In this document: in pieces, positions 52,780-62,495 of the stretch
Layout of the letters: the number at the start of each line of letters is the position of its first letter
Position numbering within the stretch: the first letter of the stretch is position 1
Assembly (NCBI GenBank): GCA_030615365.1
Contig: JAUWZM010000003.1
Location: forward strand, 1 to 64,000
Origin: Candidatus Aerophobota bacterium
GTDB lineage: Bacteria; Aerophobota; Aerophobia; Aerophobales; B3-G15
Direction of reading: 5' to 3'
Length of the DNA stretch: 64,000 bases
Notes under the pieces: model-generated
The model's database searches: none
Seen by the model: only the letters and a program-made list of their open reading frames with translations
Told to the model about the DNA's origin: nothing
Made by a program: the position numbers and the translations under genes

Positions 52780-53724
52780 ATGTCTTACATGTTTGTAAAG
52801 TTTTTGAAATACATGCGTTCTGAACAAGGGCGAAAAAACATCAAATTTGCGATAGCAAGGAAGATTTTTAATCCATTTGCTAGAAAACTCGGATATACAA
52901 TTGTTGCAGATCATTTCTACCAACCCATACCTAATGATAGAGAACTTTTAATTTATGATAGTAAAGAGCGACCATTAAGATCAATTGAATGGAAAATTGA
53001 TCGTCAGATTGAGTTTGTAAGCGAGATTCTGAAAAAATATTGTGATGAATTTAATGATAAAAGCATTATTTCTTCCTGTGGTTATGCAGAAGAGAAGGGT
53101 TTGGCAAGTGGCGATGCTGAATTCCTATACTCAATTGTTAGGCATGTGAAACCTAGAAAAATAGTCGAAATCGGTGCTGGGGGTAGTACGCAGATTATAG
53201 CCTCGGCATTGAGAATGAATTTTTTTGAAAATGCAGAAAAAACAAGATTTATTTCTGTTGAGCCTTATCCGCAGCATTCTCTTAAAAATCTCGAGGATAG
53301 CTTTCATGGTTTCGTGGAATTCTATTTAGTTGAAAAGCCAGTGCAAATTGTTGGTTTATCAATATTTGAATCTCTGGAGGAGAACGATATTCTATTTGTG
53401 GATTCAAGTCATGTTTTCAAGCAAGGTAGTGACGTCGAAGTTGAATTTTTAAAAATATATCCCATACTAAAAAAAGGGGTCATTGTTCACCTCCATGATA
53501 TATTTTTTCCTTTTGATTATCCAATAGAGTGGAACATGAAAAGATATTGGTTTTGGAATGAGCAATATTTTCTTGAGGCATTCTTGCAGTTCAACAGTAA
53601 ATTTGAGGTATTAGCATCATTGTCGATGGTTGCATATCATGATAACTCAATATTCATAGATGCCATAAGTGCTTACCATGAGACAAGAAATCCAGGTTCT
53701 TTCTGGATGAAGGCAGTTTTATAG
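52780..53724 (+). CDS. Class I SAM methyltransferase (Methyltransf_24 type)
   Basis: The 314-residue protein has motif I as KIVEIGAGGSTQIIASAL and DILFVDSSHVFKQGSDVEVEF, the acidic loop and His pair of the Methyltransf_24 group. An AAAAAGGA site precedes the ATG. It is the fourth methyltransferase of the locus. The substrate is unknown. Confidence 0.8.
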   Translation: MSYMFVKFLKYMRSEQGRKNIKFAIARKIFNPFARKLGYTIVADHFYQPIPNDRELLIYDSKERPLRSIEWKIDRQIEFVSEILKKYCDEFNDKSIISSCGYAEEKGLASGDAEFLYSIVRHVKPRKIVEIGAGGSTQIIASALRMNFFENAEKTRFISVEPYPQHSLKNLEDSFHGFVEFYLVEKPVQIVGLSIFESLEENDILFVDSSHVFKQGSDVEVEFLKIYPILKKGVIVHLHDIFFPFDYPIEWNMKRYWFWNEQYFLEAFLQFNSKFEVLASLSMVAYHDNSIFIDAISAYHETRNPGSFWMKAVL

Positions 53725-53774
53725 ACTAACAGGTCAATTGTGAAAACATCGGCTGAAAAATAGGACGGCGTGAT

Positions 53775-54635
53775 TTGGGTTTTGTAACCTGGGTGTTCGC
53801 CGATGGCGAGAACATAAGGAGGAGACAACAAATTTCAAATCAGAAGTACCCAAAGGTCTCGATAGTGACGCCTTCTTACAATCAGACTCAGTTTTTAGAA
53901 AAGACAATTCTTTCGGTGTTAGATCAGAACTATCCGGATCTCGAATATATCATAATAGATGGTGATTCTACTGATGGAAGTGTTGAGATAATTAAGAAAT
54001 ACCAGAAATACTTAGCTTATTGGGTAAGTGAAAAAGATAAAGGGATGTATGATGCAATCAATAAAGGGTTAAAAATTGCTTCCGGAAGTATTTTTGCTTA
54101 TCTTAACTCAGACGATCTTTACCTTCCAAATACAGTTCAAACTGCAGTAGATTACTTTCAAGGTCATCCCGATGCAAGTCTTATTTACGGAGATTGTGAT
54201 TTCATCGATTCAAAGGGGCGTTTTTTGTATAGCTATCACTATCCTGGATTTAAATGGAATCGGTTCATAGTGCTAAATTGGAGCAGCATACCCCAACAAA
54301 CAACTTTTTGGCGTCAAGATATCCATAAAAAAATAGGATATTTCAATCCAGAATTTAATATGGCGGGAGATTTTGAGTTTTATGCCAGAGTTGGCAAGCA
54401 TTTTCAGATTGACCATTTGAAAAAAGTGCTTGCTGTTTATAGACTTCATAAAAAATCGTTGAGCTCAACCTGGCAGGATAAAAATCAGGAAGAAGTGGAG
54501 AGAATTCATCGACGTTACGGTGTATCAAATGGATTCGGCATCGTTTATTCACGGTTTTTAGCTGAATTACAAATTAAGTTATTGAATTGGCCGCTTATGA
54601 TAAGAAAATTGTTAAAATTTCAGAGATACTCTTGA
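53775..54635 (+). CDS. Glycosyltransferase family 2, start uncertain (TTG or ATT)
   Basis: The GT-A domain begins KVSIVTPSYNQTQFLEKTI and has the DXD-type NSDDLYLPN near residue 110, so it is a GT2 transferase. The frame opens at TTG 53775 with no clear ribosome-binding site. A strong AAGGAGG (53816-53822) sits 9 bases before an in-frame ATT at 53832. Starting there gives SNQKYPKVSIV, the usual family N-terminus, so ATT initiation is plausible. Confidence 0.85.
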   Translation: MGFVTWVFADGENIRRRQQISNQKYPKVSIVTPSYNQTQFLEKTILSVLDQNYPDLEYIIIDGDSTDGSVEIIKKYQKYLAYWVSEKDKGMYDAINKGLKIASGSIFAYLNSDDLYLPNTVQTAVDYFQGHPDASLIYGDCDFIDSKGRFLYSYHYPGFKWNRFIVLNWSSIPQQTTFWRQDIHKKIGYFNPEFNMAGDFEFYARVGKHFQIDHLKKVLAVYRLHKKSLSSTWQDKNQEEVERIHRRYGVSNGFGIVYSRFLAELQIKLLNWPLMIRKLLKFQRYS

Positions 54636-54648
54636 AGATTTCAAACAT

Positions 54649-55944
54649 TTGGATAACAAGGCGAAATTAACATTGCGCAAGTTGATTAATTATATTGCTA
54701 TTTTTATTGTCTTTAGTGGTAGTTTGACTTTTCGGGATATTTTGCCAATAGATTTAAGAATGAGCTATTTTATAATATTGCCCTTGTTATTTTTATTTGG
54801 TTTTGTACTCAAAAATTTATATCTCAATGTAGGTTTTCTTTTTGTTTTTATCATTATTATAATATCCTCTTTTTGGAATGTTTATTTAGGAAGAGATACT
54901 ATGATCTTATTAACTAAGCAAATTGTGGGAATAGGACTGACGTCATTGATATTTTATCTTTTGATGAAAATAAATAAATATGATATCAAAGAGCTGTTTA
55001 GAATTTATTTAAATTTCGCAGTTTTAGTTGGGTTGATAGGATTATTTCAAGAGGTAAGTTATTTATTAGGTTTTAAGATGGGTTATGATTTTAGTTACAT
55101 ATTACCATCGTGGAGATTGCATTTAAGCACAACTGGTTTTTTGAGGGTTAATTCTATTATGCCCGAACCATCTGTTTTCTGTTGTTCTATGATGCCGGCT
55201 TTTTTTGTATCTATTAGTTCTTTTTCAAAAAATAATTTTAGATTTCTAAAAAAATGGAAGAGTTTGATTATTATTTCCTCAGTTTTTTTTTCTTTTTCTT
55301 TAGTAGGGTATATTGGGATAATTCTTTCATTGGCATTGCTATTCTATAATTATGCGAAAATACGGCATTTAGTTATAGGTACTATAATTATCTTCGCACT
55401 TATTTTTTTTAGTTATAACACTATAGGTGATCTTAAGATGAGAGCTGATGACACAATTAATGTGCTTACCGGAAAGATGGATTTATATTCAGCAAATCTA
55501 AGTACTTTTACTTTATTTAGCAACGCTTTAGTTGCCTATGAAAGTTTTAAGAATAATCCGGTGTTTGGTTCTGGATTGGGCTCTCATGAAATATCCTATA
55601 ATAGATATATTGGAAAGGTTGTAGACGTTGATAGAGTTATTATGTTTTTAAATACACAGGATGCAAACTCATTGTTTTTAAGACTTTTATCTGAGACCGG
55701 TTTATTTGGATTATTATTAATTTTTTATTTGATTTTTAGGTTTCACGTCTTAAAGAAAAATGACCGAAATGGCTATCTATGGCTTATTAGTAATGCAATT
55801 TTAGTTATGTTCTTGGTTAGGTTACTGCGGTATGGGCATTATTTTGCGGGAGGTTTTTTCTTTTTCTTTTGGTTGTATTATTTTGCGGGGAGGTCTAGCG
55901 CATTGGTAAAAGTTGAATCAAGAAAAGGAATAGCAATAAAATGA
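54649..55944 (+). CDS. O-antigen polymerase / ligase-like membrane protein (Wzy candidate)
   Basis: The 431-residue protein has about 11 membrane helices and a large periplasmic loop (around residues 265-320) containing a FGSGLGSHEISYN stretch typical of the Wzy/O-antigen ligase family. It would polymerise repeat units outside the inner membrane. The TTG start lacks a good ribosome-binding site. It overlaps the next glycosyltransferase gene by 4 bp. Confidence 0.8.
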   Translation: MDNKAKLTLRKLINYIAIFIVFSGSLTFRDILPIDLRMSYFIILPLLFLFGFVLKNLYLNVGFLFVFIIIIISSFWNVYLGRDTMILLTKQIVGIGLTSLIFYLLMKINKYDIKELFRIYLNFAVLVGLIGLFQEVSYLLGFKMGYDFSYILPSWRLHLSTTGFLRVNSIMPEPSVFCCSMMPAFFVSISSFSKNNFRFLKKWKSLIIISSVFFSFSLVGYIGIILSLALLFYNYAKIRHLVIGTIIIFALIFFSYNTIGDLKMRADDTINVLTGKMDLYSANLSTFTLFSNALVAYESFKNNPVFGSGLGSHEISYNRYIGKVVDVDRVIMFLNTQDANSLFLRLLSETGLFGLLLIFYLIFRFHVLKKNDRNGYLWLISNAILVMFLVRLLRYGHYFAGGFFFFFWLYYFAGRSSALVKVESRKGIAIK

Positions 55945-57080
55945 GAATATTGCATATTACGCCCAATATTGACGCAAAAAAAGGGGGCTCAGTTTCAGCC
56001 ATAAAAAATATCATTTCCATTGAGAGAAAAATAGGCTTTGATAGTACGGTTTTAGGTCTAGATTTTGATGGGGTAAGGCCTACCTTATTCGATAATGCGG
56101 ATTTAATGGCGTTTAGCCCTTCTTTTCCAAAAAGGTTTTCGCGTTCAAAAAAAGCAAATAACTGGCTAAGGGGGAATGCAAACAACTGCGATCTTGTTCA
56201 GGTGCATACTATATGGGGATTCTTACAAATTGAAACCCCGGGTATTTTAAATAAGCTCGGTGTGCCATACGTCATGTGGCCGCATGGTTCATTGGATCCA
56301 TTTGACCTTCGCAAGAAACGGCATCTAAAAAAAATTATTGGCCCAATTATTATACGGAAAGTACTGGAAAGGAGCGCTGCGGTTATCTGCACCACAAAAT
56401 TAGAGGCAGATTTGCTCGAAAAGTATGGGGCAAAATGTAGAACTAAAGTTCTTCCGTTGTCGGTAAATCCCAGCAAAGGACATGGTAATCGTGAGGAATT
56501 TAGAAATAAATACGGGATTTCAAGCAGTGATTTTGTATTATTGTTTTTATCATTAATATGTTATAAAAAAGGTATTAACCTGCTCATCCTTGCTGTAAAG
56601 AATATAGCTAATAAATATTCAAATATTAAGCTGGTGATAGCAGGGTCTGATTTAAATGGTTACGAAAGACAAGTTAAAGAATGGATAAAAAAATATCAAG
56701 TTGAAGATAGAGTAATTATGACAGGATTTTTGTCGGGACAGGATAAAATTAATGCATTTGCAGGTTCTGATTGTTTTGTATTACCCTCAATGAATGAGAA
56801 TTTTGGAATTGCGGTTGTCGAATCATTAAGCAATGGCCTGCCTGTATTGATATCAAACAATGTCTATATTTGGAAGGAGATAATTCAAAGTAACAGCGGA
56901 TGGGTTTGTGAATATTCACATAATTCTTTAATGAAGCAAATTATGAATATTTTGGGAAACCCAAAAGATATTTTAGAGAAAAAAAATAATGCGTCAAAAG
57001 CAGCAGAACAGTTTTACCCTGACAACTTGAAAAACCTGTATAAAAATGTTTACAGGGATTTGCTAACTAATAATGGATAA
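55941..57080 (+). CDS. Glycosyltransferase family 4
   Basis: A GT-B protein of 379 residues. The N-terminus has ITPNIDAKKGGSVSAIKNI and the donor site LPSMNENFGIAVVESLSNG. It resembles capsular or LPS glycosyltransferases that use nucleotide hexoses. The ATG overlaps the previous stop and the end overlaps the radical SAM gene by 8 bp. Confidence 0.88.
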   Translation: MRILHITPNIDAKKGGSVSAIKNIISIERKIGFDSTVLGLDFDGVRPTLFDNADLMAFSPSFPKRFSRSKKANNWLRGNANNCDLVQVHTIWGFLQIETPGILNKLGVPYVMWPHGSLDPFDLRKKRHLKKIIGPIIIRKVLERSAAVICTTKLEADLLEKYGAKCRTKVLPLSVNPSKGHGNREEFRNKYGISSSDFVLLFLSLICYKKGINLLILAVKNIANKYSNIKLVIAGSDLNGYERQVKEWIKKYQVEDRVIMTGFLSGQDKINAFAGSDCFVLPSMNENFGIAVVESLSNGLPVLISNNVYIWKEIIQSNSGWVCEYSHNSLMKQIMNILGNPKDILEKKNNASKAAEQFYPDNLKNLYKNVYRDLLTNNG

Positions 57081-58467
57081 AAATATGAAAGTTTTACTTA
57101 TCAGCCAGCCTGATAGATACCGCAAGTTACCTGACTTTCCTCCTCTAGGAATCGGGTATTTAGGTGCTGTAGCTCATAAAGCAGGTCATAAAGTATTGCT
57201 AATAGACGGCGGTTTGCATTCAATTGCCCAAATTGTTGCTGAAGCGGAAAAATTTGAACCGGATATTATTGGAATTACATGCTGGACTATTGACCGCAGT
57301 ACTATCTGGGAGTTGTGTGATTCACTTAAAAAAGTTTTACCCGCAACTTTTCTTGTAATAGGGGGGCCACATGCCAGTATATATCCGGAACATATCTTCA
57401 AGAAGACTCATGCTTCGGCTGTAGCCTTGGGCGAAGGGGATGAAACTTTCATTGAGCTTCTAAATGCTTTGAGTAATGGTATAGATTTGAAGAATGTCCC
57501 AGGAATGGTCTTGAGGAAGAAAGATAACAGCCCATTATTTACAACACAACGGCCTTTACTAAAGGACATTAGTTTAATACCTTTTCCATATTATGATGGG
57601 TTTAAGAATTTCAGCTTTCTTAATTATGGCGGGTTTCCGGCTCTACCCCGGTCGACTGCTTCAATTATTTCATCACGCGGTTGTATATTTAATTGTAGTT
57701 TTTGTGCTTCAGTAAGTTATTGGGGACGAGAATGGCGGTTCCGGTCAGCTGAAAATGTTTTGGCTGAAATAAAATGGTTAATTGAAAAATACGCCATTAA
57801 TTCCCTATTCTTCTATGATGATAACTTTCTTGTAGATAAGAAAAGGGCTAAAGCAATATGCCAGGGAATCATTGATAGCAAATGGGATCTGGATTGGGGT
57901 TGTTGCGCTCATATAAAGATGATGAATAGTGAATTGTTAAGCGTTATGAAAGAAAGCGGATGTGTTACTATTGATTTCGGAGTTGAAAGCGGAAGCGATA
58001 AAATCCTTGCAAATATTAACAAAAAGCAGACCAAGAAAGATATTATAGATGCTTTTTCTTTTGTACACGAAGCAGATATCTCACCTCAGGCTTATTTGAT
58101 GGTTGGGTGCCCGGGTGAAGACGAATCGACTGTCGACGAAACAATTGAATTAATGGATATGATAAAGCCAAGGTCGTCAATAGGAGCAAATATTCTTTGG
58201 CTGTTGCCTGGAACTAAAGTATATAAAGATGCTGTTGAAAAAGGTATTATTAATGATTCTTATTGGCTTGATTCCGATGATGTCCCTTATAATACAATGG
58301 AACATCCCATAAAGAAACTTAAAAAATTTAGAAGACGTTTATTAAAAGGTATGGCATGGAAAAGGGGCGGAATTAAATCGAGGATAACTTATTATTTGAA
58401 AGAAACATATTACGAGTATCCTTTTCTTTCAATATTTAGGTCATTTTTTCGAAGAAGATTCAGGTGA
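57073..58467 (+). CDS. B12-binding-domain radical SAM protein
   Basis: Residues 5-130 form a cobalamin-binding-type Rossmann domain (FPPLGIGYLGAVAHKAGH, VIGGPHASIYPE). Residues about 195-400 form a radical SAM barrel with Cys204, Cys208 and Cys211 in CIFNCSFC. The 464-residue layout is that of class B radical SAM enzymes, which often methylate inactive carbon centres. In a polysaccharide locus it may modify a sugar or lipid. The function is unknown. The start could be the second Met at 57085. Confidence 0.85.
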   Translation: MDKNMKVLLISQPDRYRKLPDFPPLGIGYLGAVAHKAGHKVLLIDGGLHSIAQIVAEAEKFEPDIIGITCWTIDRSTIWELCDSLKKVLPATFLVIGGPHASIYPEHIFKKTHASAVALGEGDETFIELLNALSNGIDLKNVPGMVLRKKDNSPLFTTQRPLLKDISLIPFPYYDGFKNFSFLNYGGFPALPRSTASIISSRGCIFNCSFCASVSYWGREWRFRSAENVLAEIKWLIEKYAINSLFFYDDNFLVDKKRAKAICQGIIDSKWDLDWGCCAHIKMMNSELLSVMKESGCVTIDFGVESGSDKILANINKKQTKKDIIDAFSFVHEADISPQAYLMVGCPGEDESTVDETIELMDMIKPRSSIGANILWLLPGTKVYKDAVEKGIINDSYWLDSDDVPYNTMEHPIKKLKKFRRRLLKGMAWKRGGIKSRITYYLKETYYEYPFLSIFRSFFRRRFR

Positions 58468-58530
58468 CCGGTATATAATATTGATAATTCTCTAAATTCG
58501 CTGCAATTTATTATAATGAAGCCATAAATT

Positions 58531-59265
58531 ATGCATTTTAAAAAAAATAATAATACGAATAATGAATTTGAAATAGATCGTCCGCATGGTTCAGGATGTT
58601 TATATAATTTCTTACTCAACCATAAATTTCAGAATGCAGTAGAGTTATTGCCATTCCCGATTAAAGCTCTGACGGTGCTCGATATTTGCTGTGGCTCGGG
58701 GATGATTTCAGAATATTATGCAAAAGAAGGAGCAATAGTTACAGGAACAGATATTTCTCCTGAATGCATAAAAAGGGCAAAAATACGTTCTCGAAGATAT
58801 GGATTTTTAGCAAAATTTCAAGTGGCCGATAGTGAAAATTTACCTTTTTCAGATAGTAGTTTTGATATTGTCTCTGTTCATGATGGTTTGCATCACCTAA
58901 ATGACCCACGAAGGGCAGTTAAAGAAATGGGAAGGGTGGCTAAAAAAGGAGTTATTATAATCGAACCGGCTAAAGCACTAATAACAAGAATTTCTGTTCT
59001 TTTGGGAATTTCTAAAGATTATGAAGAAGCAGGTAATTTTGTATACCGCTTTAAAAAAGATGAACTTAAATCCTGGCTTAAGGAAGCTGGGATTAGAAAA
59101 GTTATCTCCAAACGATATATAATGTACTACCCTCATAAACCAGGTAGGTTATTTAGAATTTTTGACAATAGGATACTTTTTTATATTGCCCAAAAACTAT
59201 TTCAAGTATTAAACATATTATTTGGAAAGTTTGGAAATAAGATTCAGGTAATTGGATTGAAGTAA
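58531..59265 (+). CDS. Class I SAM-dependent methyltransferase
   Basis: Motif I is VLDICCGSGMISEYYAKEG and a later segment is FDIVSVHDGLHHLNDPRR. The 244-residue protein resembles ubiquinone/menaquinone-type methyltransferases widely recruited for sugar methylation. It follows the radical SAM gene after 63 bp and directly precedes a glycosyltransferase. Confidence 0.82.
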   Translation: MHFKKNNNTNNEFEIDRPHGSGCLYNFLLNHKFQNAVELLPFPIKALTVLDICCGSGMISEYYAKEGAIVTGTDISPECIKRAKIRSRRYGFLAKFQVADSENLPFSDSSFDIVSVHDGLHHLNDPRRAVKEMGRVAKKGVIIIEPAKALITRISVLLGISKDYEEAGNFVYRFKKDELKSWLKEAGIRKVISKRYIMYYPHKPGRLFRIFDNRILFYIAQKLFQVLNILFGKFGNKIQVIGLK

Positions 59266-60558
59266 ATGAAATTATTAGTTTTAGGTATAAATTATTATCC
59301 GGAGTTGACTGGAATCGCAGTTTATAATACAGAGATGTGCGAATATTTGGCCAAAAAAGGGCATGATATCCAAATGCTTACCAGTTTTCCATATTATCCT
59401 TTTGGTGTGGATTTTTCATCCTGGTACAAGGAAAAACAAGCTCGCTTTTCTCTTTTTTTAACTGAAAATATAAATAATGTAAATGTAAAACGTGTTAATT
59501 TGTATAAGTCCAGGAAGATGAGCACTATAAAACGTATTATTCATGAATTAAGTTTTCTTTTTTGGGCGATGGTTAGATTACTATTTTCTTTTAAGAAATA
59601 TGCTTTGATTATATGCATTGCACCTCCTCTTTTGCTTGGTTTAGTTGCTTATATTGTATCAAAATGCAAAGGGGTGCCTTTTGTTTTCCATGTGCAGGAT
59701 TTGCAGCCTGATGCTGCGGTGGAGTTAGGTATGCTTAAAAAAGGATTATTTACATCCTTTTTGTATTCTATTGAACATTTTATTTATAACAAAGCTGATT
59801 ATATTTCTACTATTAGCGAAGGGATGCAAAACAAAATAATAAGTAAAGGTTTTGCTAAAGATAAAGTGAAGTTATTTTATAACTGGGCAAATATAGAAAC
59901 ACTTAAGCCAATGACTAAGAATAATTCTTTTGCCAGGAAACACAGCTTGGATAAAAAATTCGTTGTTCTTCATGCAGGTAACATGGGTGAGAAACAGGAT
60001 ATGCGTATTATTCTTGAAGCAGCCAGGAAAATGAAATTAAATAATTCGATTTGCTTTCTATTAGTAGGCAGGGGCACTAAAAGATCTTTTGTGGAAGAGT
60101 ATATAAAAAAAAATGCTCTATCAAATGTTCTGTTATTAGAGGTTCAGCCTAAATCTGTAGTTAACCAAATGTTTTCTTGTGCTGATGTAGCATTAATTAC
60201 CCAAATCAAAGAGGTTAAAAATACTGTAATGCCTTCAAAAATATTCGGTCCTGCCTTAGTGGAGAAACCTTTGATCGTTGCTGCTGCAGGTGATTGTGAG
60301 ATATCTAAGGTAGTAAAAAAATATAATTTTGGTATAGTAATAACTCCTGAAGATCCTAACAGATTAGTTGCGGCCATTAATAGACTGAAAAAAGATAGGA
60401 AATGGGCTGAATTGATGGGGAAGAACGGGCGTTTATTTATGATAAAAGAACGTAAAATGGAAAGAATAATCGATCAATTTGAAGAAAGTATTTTAAGGAA
60501 TTATGATGCGAAAAGATTACACCGACAGAATATTAAAAACCAGGGAGACATCCATTGA
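59266..60558 (+). CDS. Glycosyltransferase family 4, WcaI-like
   Basis: The 430-residue protein starts LLVLGINYYPELTGIAVYNT, a WcaI-type N-terminus, and has FVFHVQDLQPDAAVELG and HAGNMGEKQDM. In E. coli WcaI transfers fucose in colanic acid synthesis. With fcl in the locus, a fucosyl donor is plausible but unproven. It begins 1 bp after the methyltransferase stop. The 135 bp after it hold only a short start-less frame. Confidence 0.85.
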   Translation: MKLLVLGINYYPELTGIAVYNTEMCEYLAKKGHDIQMLTSFPYYPFGVDFSSWYKEKQARFSLFLTENINNVNVKRVNLYKSRKMSTIKRIIHELSFLFWAMVRLLFSFKKYALIICIAPPLLLGLVAYIVSKCKGVPFVFHVQDLQPDAAVELGMLKKGLFTSFLYSIEHFIYNKADYISTISEGMQNKIISKGFAKDKVKLFYNWANIETLKPMTKNNSFARKHSLDKKFVVLHAGNMGEKQDMRIILEAARKMKLNNSICFLLVGRGTKRSFVEEYIKKNALSNVLLLEVQPKSVVNQMFSCADVALITQIKEVKNTVMPSKIFGPALVEKPLIVAAAGDCEISKVVKKYNFGIVITPEDPNRLVAAINRLKKDRKWAELMGKNGRLFMIKERKMERIIDQFEESILRNYDAKRLHRQNIKNQGDIH

Positions 60559-60693
60559 TCCAAATATCAGGGTGTTGAGATTGTAAGAGTAAAAGATTTC
60601 TTTAGTTTTATTGAGATAGATGAGAAGCGGTGGACTTTTAGATTTGCTTCTGGAAGTAGTACCCTGTGTTGAAGAGTTGAAGGGAGGTCCTGA

Positions 60694-62109
60694 ATGCTAA
60701 AGCGGCAGAGATATATCTTTTCTAAGGTAACAATTGTTCTTGATTTGGCTATTACGGTGCTTTCTTTTGTTGCCGCCTACTACATTAGAGCTGGAATTTC
60801 GACTCTTCCTGGACTTTATTCTTTTAGTTACTATGCCTGGATGCTGGTGATTATTCTTTTTCTCTGGGGTTTTCTCTTTTTTTCTTTCGGAGTCTATGAT
60901 TTTCTGAAAACCAGGTCATTGGGGAGTGCCTCTCTAGCAATTTTGAAAGGTATCGTTGTAGGACTTAGTGGTATTGTCGTTATTTTGTTTTTGCTGCACG
61001 AGCAGACAATTAGTCGAACTTTTCTTTTGGGTTTTGGTCTTTTGAACTTTATTCTTCTTACTCTGGAGAAGGCATTTTTAACCTATTTTTTGAAAGTTAC
61101 TGTGAGGGATAAAGAATATCCCTGGACTCAGGTATTGGTCGTAGGAGGTGGAAGGGGAGCTGAAGAGTTAACCAGAATGATTGAAAAAAATAAATATTGG
61201 GGATTGAAGATTATGGGTTATCTGGATTTTGAGCCTTCCAGGGTGGGTAAAAAGATAAGGGAGACAAAGATTTTAGGAGTAGCTTCAGAGCTCTCAAAAT
61301 TTTTGCACAATTATGTAGTTGACCATGTTGTATTTACTTTGCCCCTCAGTCTCTGGAATCATCTTCCAAAGCTTCTCAGTATTTGCGAGGAAGTAGGTGT
61401 TTCCTCCCATGTAGTACCTGAATTTAACCATCTCCATATTGCTAAAATGAAGCCGGAGGAGTTTTTCGGTATCCCTATGCTAAGTTTCTCTACTACTCCG
61501 GAGTGGGGCTGGACACTTTTTTTAAAAGAGATATTTGATAAAGTTTCTGCTTACCTCCTTTTATCTATTCTCTCTCCTATTTTTCTTGCTGTAGCTCTTG
61601 GTGTAAAAATTTCCTCACCTGGCCCTATTTTTTTCAAACAGGAGCGGTCTGGCTTAAATGGGAGAAAGTTCATTTTTTATAAGTTTCGCTCCATGATGGA
61701 GAATGCAGAAGAGATGCAGGAAGAGCTTAAGCATTTGGATAAAACTGTCGGTCCTGTCTTCAAAATTCAGGATGATCCTCGTCTGACTAAATTTGGCAAA
61801 TTTCTTCGAAGGAGCACCCTTGATGAGCTTCCTCAGCTCATCAATGTTCTTAAGGGAGAGATGAGTCTGGTGGGTCCTCGCCCACCCATACCTTCAGAAG
61901 TTGAAAAATACAGCTCCTGGCAAAGAAGAAGACTTTCTATGAAGCCGGGAATGACCTGCATCTGGCAGATAAGTGGCAGAAGTGAAATTCCTTTTGATAA
62001 GTGGATGGAGATGGACCGGGAGTATATTGATAATTGGTCTCTCTGGCTTGATTTTAAGATTCTCATAAAGACAATTCCCGCCATATTGAGTAGAAAAGGG
62101 GCATGGTAG
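60694..62109 (+). CDS. Undecaprenyl-phosphate glycosyl-1-phosphate transferase (polyprenyl glycosylphosphotransferase)
   Basis: This starts a repeat unit by placing a sugar phosphate on undecaprenyl phosphate. The 471-residue WcaJ/WbaP-type protein has four to five N-terminal helices, a CoA-binding-like central domain (VVGGGRGAEEL), and a catalytic domain with FKQERSGLNGRKFIFYKFRS and LDELPQLINVLKGEMSLVGP. A GGGAGG site precedes the ATG. With GalU in the window, glucose or galactose phosphate is a reasonable substrate. Confidence 0.93.
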   Translation: MLKRQRYIFSKVTIVLDLAITVLSFVAAYYIRAGISTLPGLYSFSYYAWMLVIILFLWGFLFFSFGVYDFLKTRSLGSASLAILKGIVVGLSGIVVILFLLHEQTISRTFLLGFGLLNFILLTLEKAFLTYFLKVTVRDKEYPWTQVLVVGGGRGAEELTRMIEKNKYWGLKIMGYLDFEPSRVGKKIRETKILGVASELSKFLHNYVVDHVVFTLPLSLWNHLPKLLSICEEVGVSSHVVPEFNHLHIAKMKPEEFFGIPMLSFSTTPEWGWTLFLKEIFDKVSAYLLLSILSPIFLAVALGVKISSPGPIFFKQERSGLNGRKFIFYKFRSMMENAEEMQEELKHLDKTVGPVFKIQDDPRLTKFGKFLRRSTLDELPQLINVLKGEMSLVGPRPPIPSEVEKYSSWQRRRLSMKPGMTCIWQISGRSEIPFDKWMEMDREYIDNWSLWLDFKILIKTIPAILSRKGAW

Positions 62110-62187
62110 TTAGATATACCTCCATTTCCCATAATATACTTTTACTGTAATAACAAAGGGAGGAATGTCGAGCGACCACCTGATTTT

Positions 62188-62216
62188 TTGGGGATAAATA
62201 GTATTATACATATAAT
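62188..62216 (+). promoter_or_regulatory. Promoter with overlapping palindrome before the RHH gene
   Basis: A consensus TATAAT at 62211-62216 lies 17 bases after a weak TTGGGG (62188-62193). The -10 forms half of a perfect ATTATA-CA-TATAAT palindrome (62203-62216), a possible operator for the protein encoded 40 bp downstream. Confidence 0.5.
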
Positions 62217-62256
62217 GATGTGCGTGTGTATATAAGATTAAGCGGAGGTGATGAGA

Positions 62257-62478
62257 ATGTCTGTTCTGACAAGAAGGGCACAAGTCTTATTTTCTCCTGA
62301 GGAATACGAGCTATTGAGGAAGCTGGCCATTTCAACAAAGTCCTCTGTTGGAGAGTTGGTGCGAAGAGCAGTAAAGAAACAATATCAGATAGTAGGAAAA
62401 TTAGATGAATCATTTTGTGTATTTAAAGCACTTAGTCTTTCTGGTTTAATAACTGCAGCTTTGGTTTTTGCCTTTTAA
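62257..62478 (+). CDS. Ribbon-helix-helix protein, orphan antitoxin-like
   Basis: Residues 3-45 (LTRRAQVLFSPEEYELLRKL, then SSVGELVRRAVKKQ) fit a ribbon-helix-helix DNA-binding domain found in antitoxins. The frame opens at GTG 62248, but GGAGGT (62244-62249) sits 7 bases before the ATG at 62257, so that start is used (73 residues). The C-terminus is hydrophobic (LSGLITAALVFAF), unusual for an antitoxin, and may mark a frame disruption. No toxin gene follows; the next gene is convergent. Confidence 0.65.
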   Translation: MSVLTRRAQVLFSPEEYELLRKLAISTKSSVGELVRRAVKKQYQIVGKLDESFCVFKALSLSGLITAALVFAF

Positions 62479-62495
62479 ACCAAGTTTATCTCCCG

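Noticed and set aside
60559..60674. Start-less frame after the WcaI-like gene (…VEIVRVKDFFSFIEIDEK…)
   Set aside because: It continues in the same frame after the TGA but has no start and matches nothing I recognise. Read-through or a remnant is possible but unsupported.
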